DNA from: Deltaproteobacteria bacterium
GTDB taxonomy: Bacteria; Myxococcota_A; UBA9042; DTJE01
Length of the DNA stretch: 5,290 nt
Reading direction: 5' to 3'
NCBI GenBank assembly: GCA_013151875.1
Contig: JAADHL010000257.1
Span: 1-5,290, forward strand
The position numbers and the translations under genes were made by a program. Below the pieces are notes generated by a model, which was not told the DNA's origin, did not search any database, and saw nothing but the letters and a program-made list of their open reading frames with translations. Of the stretch, positions 1 through 5,290 are shown piece after piece. Numbering within the stretch: the first letter of the stretch is position 1; each line of letters starts with the position of its first letter.

Positions 1-168
1 GGCGTTGCGCTGCTGGTCATGGAGTGGCCTAATCGCGGCAAGCAACACGCATTGGAGTCCCTGAAGAGTCCCGTTGCCGTCCGTTGGATGATCTATCTGG
101 CCATATCAACGTCGATAATCCTGCTGGGAAGGTTCGGGGGAAATCAGTTCATCTATTTTCAGTTCTAA
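1..168 (+). CDS. MBOAT-family membrane O-acyltransferase, C-terminal end (5' truncated by window)
   Basis: The frame is open from base 1 to a TAA at 166-168 and gives 55 residues. It starts GVALLVMEWPNRGK, continues through one hydrophobic helix (about residues 32-49, WMIYLAISTSIILLG) and ends in FGGNQFIYFQF. That ending, an Arg-Trp followed by a last helix and a terminal F-IYFQF, is the characteristic C-terminus of bacterial MBOAT proteins of the AlgI/DltB-like group. Members of this family carry acyl groups, usually acetyl, through the inner membrane for transfer to a polysaccharide. The catalytic histidine and most of the protein lie upstream of the window, so substrate and full length cannot be judged. 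The next gene, 47 bases downstream on the same strand, encodes an SGNH-like protein, the usual partner of MBOAT proteins, which supports the call. Recognition of the family is firm despite the short fragment; acetyl as the donor is inference. Confidence 0.85.
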   Translation, partial: GVALLVMEWPNRGKQHALESLKSPVAVRWMIYLAISTSIILLGRFGGNQFIYFQF

Positions 169-203
169 GGACTGGGTTTGACAAGGTTTTTGGGCAACGG
201 ATC

Positions 204-208
204 GAGGG
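204..208 (+). promoter_or_regulatory. Ribosome binding site choosing the GTG start at 216
   Basis: GAGGG lies 7 bases before the GTG at 216. The upstream in-frame ATG at 84 would put 85 bases of the gene inside the MBOAT reading frame and add a 44-residue head without family features. This purine-rich site and the membrane anchor that begins just after the GTG therefore favour 216. Confidence 0.6.
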
Positions 209-215
209 AAACATC

Positions 216-1193
216 GTGACCGGCGTCAAGGTGTTCAGCGCGAGGGTCGCCGGCTTTATCTGCCTGTTGGCCGCCACCTGGATGGCCGTGCTTTTCATCG
301 CGTCCAATGCGCCTGCGCCGGTTCAGGGTTTTTTCAGGCGGTTCACCAGCCTGGCGGTGGGAGACTGGCCTTCGGGCGGCTTTTCCGCAAAAAGATTCGC
401 CGAGATGAAGCAGGCCTCGGACCTGGACGTGCTGTTCGCCGGCTCGTCCCATTGCTATCGCACGTTTGATACGAGGTTTTTCAGGAGTAGGGGCCTCAAG
501 ACATTCAATATGGGATCCACGGCCCAGACGCCCCTGAACACATACTTCCTGTTGAAACAGCACATTGCCCGCCTGAAACCGAAGTTGCTGATCATTGAGG
601 TCTATCCAGGCATCCTTGGAGTGGACGGAACGGAATCGTTTCTGGATCTGTTGACCAACATCCGGCCGACGCGGGATCTGGTGTCCATGGCGCTGGCCAT
701 CCGTAGCGTGCGTGTCATGAATGCCCTGTTCGCGCGGATGATGCGTATCGGGGAATCCGGGCCGGCCGTGTCAGTCAGGTCCGGCGCCCGGCACGAGAGA
801 TACATTGAGGGCGGATTCGTGGAAAGGACCGATGCCGCCGGTGGGACGCGTGAAGGCCGGATGAAGCCCGTGACCATCAGTGACGAGCAGTTGGACTACC
901 TGAGAAAAGTGGTCGAGCTGGCGCGCGAGCAAGGGGGGCGTGCGGCGTTCGTGGTGCAGCCCCTGCCTGGTGATACGGTCGGCGGTGCGAAGGGTCTGGA
1001 TGATGCCCTTGCGGTTGTGGCGCGTTTCGCGGCCGGGCTCAAAGTCCCCCTGTTCGATTACGTGACTCGCGGCGTCATGCGGGATCGGCGATACTATTTC
1101 GACTACCATCACCTGAGCCGGGAGGGGGTCAGGGTGTTCGATGAGATGTTCTATCGTGATCTCACGAACGCCGGCCTGACGCCCGACGGATAG
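216..1193 (+). CDS. Membrane-anchored SGNH/GDSL-like protein, probable polysaccharide O-acetylation partner of the MBOAT protein
   Basis: This is a 325-residue protein when started at the GTG at 216. Residues about 9-32 form one N-terminal hydrophobic segment, so the rest is probably periplasmic. The SGNH-like blocks can be followed in order. DVLFAGSSH has its candidate nucleophile at Ser77 or Ser78 (GSSH 76-79). FNMGSTAQT at 97-105 resembles block II, with Asn98 and Gly100. A strand LLIIEVYP follows at about 124-131. Near the C-terminus FDYHHL gives Asp296 and His299 in the D-x-x-H-L arrangement of the catalytic dyad. A clear GxND block III is not seen. DltD-, AlgJ- and AlgX-like proteins with this plan work with MBOAT partners in acylating surface polymers; the same role is inferred here from the fold and from its place between an MBOAT gene and a flippase gene. 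It could instead be an esterase, or an inactive binding subunit. The ATG at 84 gives a 369-residue alternative, which I consider unlikely. Confidence 0.75.
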   Translation: MTGVKVFSARVAGFICLLAATWMAVLFIASNAPAPVQGFFRRFTSLAVGDWPSGGFSAKRFAEMKQASDLDVLFAGSSHCYRTFDTRFFRSRGLKTFNMGSTAQTPLNTYFLLKQHIARLKPKLLIIEVYPGILGVDGTESFLDLLTNIRPTRDLVSMALAIRSVRVMNALFARMMRIGESGPAVSVRSGARHERYIEGGFVERTDAAGGTREGRMKPVTISDEQLDYLRKVVELAREQGGRAAFVVQPLPGDTVGGAKGLDDALAVVARFAAGLKVPLFDYVTRGVMRDRRYYFDYHHLSREGVRVFDEMFYRDLTNAGLTPDG

Positions 1194-1198
1194 AAGGA
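1194..1198 (+). promoter_or_regulatory. Ribosome binding site of the flippase gene
   Basis: AAGGA lies directly after the TAG stop of the SGNH gene and 4 bases before the ATG at 1203. The spacing is a little short. It suggests translation coupled to the upstream gene, with no room for a separate promoter in the 9-base gap. Confidence 0.55.
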
Positions 1199-1202
1199 CG
1201 CG

Positions 1203-2792
1203 ATGGACGTATCCGAAATCGATTCCGAAATCGAATCAGACGTGGCCGGCGCCACCGAGGTAAGCCGGGGACGTATCGTCGTCAATGCAGTCTCGAACTA
1301 CGTGAATTTGGGCTTTTCGCTGGTGTTGATGCTGTTCCTGCAGGCGTTTTTGGTGCGCCAGTTGGGTCGGAACCAGTACGCCCTGTGGCCCCTGGCCGAA
1401 ACCTGCGTTGGGTTTCTGGCCCTGATTCCGCTCGGGGTGGGCTCCGGGGCGGGCAGGTTTCTGGCATTCGCGCTGGCCGACCGCAAGTTCGAGGAGGTCG
1501 AGCAGATCACATCGAGCCTGTTTTTCGCCATGTGCGCCGCGGCCGTGCTCTACGCGGCGGGCGGAACGGTCCTCAGCCTGTATTTCGAGAGTGTATTCGA
1601 CATCCCCGAGGGGGCTGCCGGTATCGGGCCATGGGTGATGTTCTTCATGGGACTGGCGGGCGCCGTGGCAATGCCGTTCGGGGTGTTCGAAGGCGGGCTG
1701 GTGGCGACCCAGCGCTATGTGGCGCTGAACGTGATAAGGGTAACGGTCATCGCCTTGCGGGTCGCCATGGTGGTGGTGATCTTCCTGGTCGGGTATCGGA
1801 GCCTCGTGTGGCTGGCCGTGGTCAACTTCGTGCTGGCGATCTGCGGGGGCGTTGCCGCGTGGTTGTACGCCAGGCGGCACGTACCCTGGCAAAGGGTCCG
1901 CGTCCGGGGCTTCAACTGGACCGTCCTGCGCAAGGTGACCAATTACAGTGGATTGACCCTGCTGATAGCCGTCGCCGGCCTGATGTACTGGAAGACGGAC
2001 AACATTGTAATCAACAAGTTGCTGGACCCATCATTGCTGACGGCCTATGCGGTGGTCGCGTCCTTTGTATTGGGAATCTACCAGCTGGTCAGCCGGGGTA
2101 CCGGAGTCCTGATGCCCGCGGTGACCGTGCTTTTTGCCCGCAAGGATACGGACCGCATCGCCCGCCTGATCTATCGGGCCAACCGCATACTGGTTCCGGC
2201 CACAGTGCCGGTCTTTCTGTTCCTTGTCGCTTTCGGCGGCGAGATGCTGACGCTGTACATCGGTCCACAGTACGCCAGGTACGCGGTGCTGTTTCCGATC
2301 CTGGCGGCCTCGGGGATCATGTCCTGCACCCAGACTTCGTCGGGCAGCGTGCCCCAGGGAATGGGGCGACTGGGCGTGATCACGGCCGCGTCGATGACCT
2401 GGGCTGTGCTGAACGTGATCCTCAGCATCGTGTTCGTGACGGTGTTCAACCTCGAACTGGTCGGGGTGGCGCTAGGCACCGCCCTGGTCACGATCTTCGC
2501 CAAGGGCGGCTGGCAGCCGGCCTACATTGCCCACCTCCTCCATCGCGGATGGTTCGACGTATTTTACAATCTGATTCTGATGCCTTTGGGCCATTGCGTT
2601 CCAGCCGGCCTGATTATCGTTGGGTTGAGGGCCACCGGATGGGGGCATGGCTGGATCGGCCTTGGGCTCGTTTTCACGTGCCTGGCGCTCTTTCAAGCCG
2701 TGTACATGGTCCTGGTCGTCATCGACGCGAACGACCGGGCCCTGGTGTTCAGGGTGTTGAAGGGGATCTTCAAGCCAGGAACGGAAGGCTGA
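1203..2792 (+). CDS. Wzx-like polysaccharide flippase (MOP/MATE superfamily, 14 predicted helices)
   Basis: A 529-residue integral membrane protein, predicted to flip undecaprenyl-diphosphate-linked glycan units from the cytoplasmic to the periplasmic face of the inner membrane. By eye there are 14 hydrophobic helices, at about 27-50, 60-80, 104-128, 141-165, 174-197, 200-222, 246-268, 280-305, 328-348, 358-377, 389-414, 417-435, 454-475 and 483-507. This is at the upper end of the 12-14 seen in the family. The two-lobed layout with a basic loop between helices 6 and 7 (ARRHVPWQRVRVR, 223-235) matches Wzx/MATE proteins. The start of helix 7 plus YWKTDNIVINKLL (262-274) followed by TAYAVV resembles the conserved middle of polysaccharide-synthesis flippases. 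A short acidic tail (residues 1-22) precedes helix 1. The start is supported by AAGGA at 1194 and by the 9-base gap to the SGNH gene, so the two are likely cotranscribed. The glycan carried cannot be predicted from this sequence. A lipid II flippase (MurJ) is less likely given the neighbours. Confidence 0.88.
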   Translation: MDVSEIDSEIESDVAGATEVSRGRIVVNAVSNYVNLGFSLVLMLFLQAFLVRQLGRNQYALWPLAETCVGFLALIPLGVGSGAGRFLAFALADRKFEEVEQITSSLFFAMCAAAVLYAAGGTVLSLYFESVFDIPEGAAGIGPWVMFFMGLAGAVAMPFGVFEGGLVATQRYVALNVIRVTVIALRVAMVVVIFLVGYRSLVWLAVVNFVLAICGGVAAWLYARRHVPWQRVRVRGFNWTVLRKVTNYSGLTLLIAVAGLMYWKTDNIVINKLLDPSLLTAYAVVASFVLGIYQLVSRGTGVLMPAVTVLFARKDTDRIARLIYRANRILVPATVPVFLFLVAFGGEMLTLYIGPQYARYAVLFPILAASGIMSCTQTSSGSVPQGMGRLGVITAASMTWAVLNVILSIVFVTVFNLELVGVALGTALVTIFAKGGWQPAYIAHLLHRGWFDVFYNLILMPLGHCVPAGLIIVGLRATGWGHGWIGLGLVFTCLALFQAVYMVLVVIDANDRALVFRVLKGIFKPGTEG

Positions 2793-2799
2793 TTGCCTG

Positions 2800-2820
2800 C
2801 CGGGAGTCGTCGGTTTGTTT
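2800..2820 (+). terminator. Possible weak terminator between the convergent genes
   Basis: Just after the flippase stop, CCGG (2800-2803) can pair with TCGG (2810-2813) around a 6-base loop, and TTTGTTT (2814-2820) follows. The stem is only 4-5 pairs including G-U pairs, and the T run is interrupted. It is the only hairpin-plus-T arrangement visible in the 27-base gap and would serve the rightward operon. Evidence is thin. Confidence 0.2.
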
Positions 2821-5290
2821 CAGTGAAGTTCCAGTTTACCCAGCATGGACTTCGCTTCCCTGTTGCCCGGTTGCATCTTCAAGACCTCGTGATAGGCGCG
2901 GGAGGCGCGCTGGAAGTCCCCGGCCTTGTAATAGACGCGGCCCCTCACGAGGGGGATCACGGGGCTTGATGGCAGGTACAACGCCGCCAGGTCCAATTCA
3001 TGAAGCGCCTCGGAGTAATGCTCCTCGCGCGAGAACCGGATCGCCATTGCCAGGTGGAACTGGTAGGAAGGGCCCTTGAGGCCGCTTACCCGCCTGCGCA
3101 GGTAGGCCGCGTCGCGGTCGAACTCGTCAAAGTCTCCTATCTTTGCCAGGCACAGCAGTTCGTCCAGGGCCAGTTGCAGGTGGTTGGGCTTGCGGGAGCG
3201 GGCCTCCTTAAGCATGGCCAGCGCGGTCAGGCAGTTGCCGCGGGTCGTTTCGACCATCCCCTGAAGCGCGTACCCGTCCGGCGAATCCGGGAACAGGCCC
3301 AGGATCTCGGTCGCGATTCGATCCGCCCCGGCCACATCGCCGTACATCAACTGGACGCGCCCCAGCATGAGCAGGCGTCCGGGTTGCTTTCCCTCCTGTT
3401 TGATAAGGGCTATCAGAAAGCGCCTGGCCACGTCCTTTCTGCCGCTTTGTATCAGGCTCTGCGCGAATTCATCGGCCTTGATCGGACTCGCGGAAAAGAC
3501 CCTGGCCAGCACTTCAGGTGGGTATCGTGACCCAGTCAACCTGCTGAAGATGGTCTTCGTGGACTCGGGCCTTTCCTTGAATACGCGGGCAAAGACCCCG
3601 GCTGCCTCGTCCGTGCGTCCGTCCGCCAGACAGACCTCCGCTGCCAGCAGTTCCGGACCCAGGCAGCCCGGGCACAGTGTCAGCGCCCTGTCCGCCCACT
3701 GTTGGGCAGTTTTGTTCCTGTTCGACAGCAAGGCGATGGCCGCGCCCATCTTGAACACCTGGTTGTCCGCAGGATGAAGGGACATGGCGTTCGCGGCCTT
3801 TTCCATGCAATCAGATTCGGGCTTGACCTCACCGCTTATCACCTTTTGAGACAGACATTTTTTTGCCAGGCTTTCGTGGGTCGCGCGTATTCCGGAGAAC
3901 GCTGACCAGGAGGCGGCCGAAAGCACGAGGACCAGCACTATCGGCAACGTGACGGTGAATACGCGGGAGGGGACTTGACGGACCATGGCATGGCCGTGGT
4001 GATGCATCCTGCGGGCGCTTATCCTGGCGGCCAGCACGGCCAGGGTCGCGGTGGCGGGAATCGCGACGCCCGTGATTTCCAGGTTGAAGTCAACCAGATT
4101 GTGCAACCCCAGCGCCATCAGACCAGCCGTCATACCCAGCCACCTGCTGTATCTCAGGCCGGTGGCGAACAGAGGAACCAGCAACGCAAGAGCGGCGGCG
4201 ATGGCCATGCTCCCGAAAACGGGTCCGATGTCGACCAGCACCTGAAGCGGAAGGCTCTCGGCGTACCAGGTCGTGGTCTCGACATGGCCGCCGAGGTACG
4301 ATGCCGCCACGGACGCAAACGCCCCGCGTCCTATGCCGGTCAAGGGAAAATCGCTCAGCATGGGCACGGCAGCGCGCCATAGTTGAACCTTGATTTCGGT
4401 CCTTGGGTCCGCAAGCAAATGGGATTGCAGGGGCTGAAGCACGACCACGTCGTATGTGATGAGCAGCAGAACCGTGGTCACCAGGAACAATGCAGCGCCG
4501 ACAGCGGTCGCGGTCAGGGTGTAACGCGAGCCCTTCCTGCGCAGGCGCGGCCCCAGATAGCGGACCGTGCCGAACAGCAGCAGGCCGGCCGCGAGTGACA
4601 GAAGACCGCCTCGTGAGCGAGTGGCGAGGACACCCACGGCCGTGACCAGGAAACCGGCGAAAGGCAAGGTGCGTATTTTTTCTCTTTCACGGCCCAGCGC
4701 GAGCCCCAGCAGGACCAGTGCGGACAGGGTCATGAGACCCGCGGCGTTGTTGTTGTTGATCAGGGGCGTCACAAAGCCCAGCGAGGCCCGCGAGCCCAGG
4801 ATTGCGCGGACGTCGGGCGACGTGTACAGGCCCATTATCCGGTCCGAACCGGATGCCCATTGGACGGCGCCCAGGGCGACGACCAGTACCCCTGCAAGTC
4901 CGACCGCCTTCTGGATCGTGGAGGAGGCGGCAGGCTTGAAGGCCGCCAAGAACACCACCCAGAACAGAAGGCCCAGTCCAGCCAGGCGCGCTGCCTCCCA
5001 GAATGTCGAAACAGGTTCGAGAGACAGGGAGGACCAGCCCGAAACATCACCCGTCAGTCCTTGGGTTGCTGCCTGTATTCGCGAGGCCGTCGGCGACAGG
5101 ATGTCCACCAGGAAAGACGGCAGAGGCGTGGCCTGGAGCAGCATGAACGCGATCAGGGCAAGCGCCATGAGCAGCAGGGGATGGTATCGGACCCGGTCCG
5201 TTTTCGCGGACAGCTCACGGGCGACCATGTAGCCCGCCACGCAGACGACGACCAGCAGAAAGACAGTCGCGGCAACATGCACGGAACCCA
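2820..5290 (-). CDS. O-antigen ligase/Wzy polymerase-like membrane protein with C-terminal periplasmic TPR region (5' end probably beyond window)
   Basis: Read from a GTG at 5282 it has 820 residues, but the frame stays open to the window edge, so the gene is probably cut. Numbering below is from 5282. Helices lie at about 3-22, 33-52, 97-116, 124-143, 180-197, 206-220, 226-245, 255-277, 354-375, 380-397, 403-421 and 440-461. Family signs are INNNNAAG (175-182, matching the usual N-x-N-H-x-A block), TRSRGG (221-226), a large loop 279-353 with DPRTE (292-296), Trp302 and GIGRGAF (316-322), and HNLVDFNLE (394-402). These fit the O-antigen ligase/Wzy family, which joins lipid-linked glycans on the periplasmic face. 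Residues about 465-820 are soluble and hold TPR-like repeats near 541-574, 635-667, 668-701, 740-773 and 774-807, probably for protein contacts during assembly. The usual ligase His-Asn is replaced by Glu342-Ser343. Whether it polymerises, ligates, or glycosylates proteins cannot be decided. It converges on the flippase gene, so it belongs to a separate transcript of the same locus. Confidence 0.85.
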   Translation of the reverse strand, partial: GSVHVAATVFLLVVVCVAGYMVARELSAKTDRVRYHPLLLMALALIAFMLLQATPLPSFLVDILSPTASRIQAATQGLTGDVSGWSSLSLEPVSTFWEAARLAGLGLLFWVVFLAAFKPAASSTIQKAVGLAGVLVVALGAVQWASGSDRIMGLYTSPDVRAILGSRASLGFVTPLINNNNAAGLMTLSALVLLGLALGREREKIRTLPFAGFLVTAVGVLATRSRGGLLSLAAGLLLFGTVRYLGPRLRRKGSRYTLTATAVGAALFLVTTVLLLITYDVVVLQPLQSHLLADPRTEIKVQLWRAAVPMLSDFPLTGIGRGAFASVAASYLGGHVETTTWYAESLPLQVLVDIGPVFGSMAIAAALALLVPLFATGLRYSRWLGMTAGLMALGLHNLVDFNLEITGVAIPATATLAVLAARISARRMHHHGHAMVRQVPSRVFTVTLPIVLVLVLSAASWSAFSGIRATHESLAKKCLSQKVISGEVKPESDCMEKAANAMSLHPADNQVFKMGAAIALLSNRNKTAQQWADRALTLCPGCLGPELLAAEVCLADGRTDEAAGVFARVFKERPESTKTIFSRLTGSRYPPEVLARVFSASPIKADEFAQSLIQSGRKDVARRFLIALIKQEGKQPGRLLMLGRVQLMYGDVAGADRIATEILGLFPDSPDGYALQGMVETTRGNCLTALAMLKEARSRKPNHLQLALDELLCLAKIGDFDEFDRDAAYLRRRVSGLKGPSYQFHLAMAIRFSREEHYSEALHELDLAALYLPSSPVIPLVRGRVYYKAGDFQRASRAYHEVLKMQPGNREAKSMLGKLELH

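Noticed and set aside
178..206. TTGACA at 178-183, a perfect -35-like hexamer before the SGNH gene
   Set aside because: No -10-like hexamer follows at 16-18 bases (the region reads GGATCGAG), and it falls within a short operon gap, so chance is the simpler view.
1236..1892. Open frame on the minus strand opposite the flippase gene (218 residues)
   Set aside because: Composition heavy in His, Gln, Pro and Arg with no helices or motifs; typical antisense shadow of a membrane-protein gene.
2773..2790. AGCC/GGCT inverted repeat at the end of the flippase gene as a terminator for the leftward gene
   Set aside because: Only four pairs with a 10-base loop, and no T run follows on the minus strand.
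1385..3079. Long second open frame on the + strand across the flippase gene and into the polymerase gene
   Set aside because: It is out of frame with a clear 14-helix flippase, rich in Arg, Gly and Pro as expected of an off-frame in GC-rich DNA, has no family features, and crosses the convergent gene junction.
4567..5232. Open frame on the + strand opposite the polymerase gene (221 residues)
   Set aside because: Arg/Ser/Pro/Ala-rich low-complexity translation with no RBS or domain; antisense of the hydrophobic N-terminal part of the Wzy-like protein.
1..5290. CRISPR arrays, tRNA or rRNA genes, insertion sequences, attachment sites
   Set aside because: No spaced direct repeats, tRNA-like cloverleaf segments, transposase frames or terminal inverted repeats were seen; nearly all bases are in four coherent coding regions.

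Overview
The window is a piece of a cell-surface polysaccharide (exopolysaccharide, capsule or O-antigen type) locus from a GC-rich Gram-negative bacterium. The content fits a proteobacterium or a Desulfobacterota/Desulfovibrio-like organism, but nothing here fixes the taxon. The evidence for a Gram-negative host is a Wzx-type flippase together with an O-antigen ligase/Wzy-type membrane protein whose TPR tail is predicted to be periplasmic. Coding density is very high and no RNA gene, mobile element or CRISPR array was seen.

Layout: (1) bases 1-168 (+) are the last 55 codons of an MBOAT-family O-acyltransferase. (2) 216-1193 (+) is a membrane-anchored SGNH/GDSL-like protein of the kind that partners MBOAT proteins; its probable start is the GTG at 216, not an upstream ATG inside the MBOAT gene. 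(3) 1203-2792 (+) is a 14-helix Wzx/MATE-like polysaccharide flippase. These three form one apparent operon with gaps of 47 and 9 bases. (4) 2820-5290 (-) is a large O-antigen ligase/Wzy-like protein with a C-terminal TPR region. It converges on the flippase with a 27-base gap, and its true start probably lies beyond the right edge of the window.

Working together (inference from families and context): lipid-linked glycan units would be flipped across the inner membrane by the Wzx-like protein, then polymerised or ligated on the periplasmic face by the Wzy/ligase-TPR protein. The MBOAT/SGNH pair would move acyl groups, most likely acetyl, across the membrane and onto the glycan. Glycosyltransferases, the initiating transferase and any export proteins must lie outside the window.

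I did not find a clearly new system. The points most worth a second look are the absence of the usual ligase His-Asn pair in the Wzy-like protein (Glu-Ser sits there instead), a CPGC-containing cysteine cluster in its periplasmic part, the evidence that its apparent GTG start is internal, and the divergent active site of the SGNH protein.
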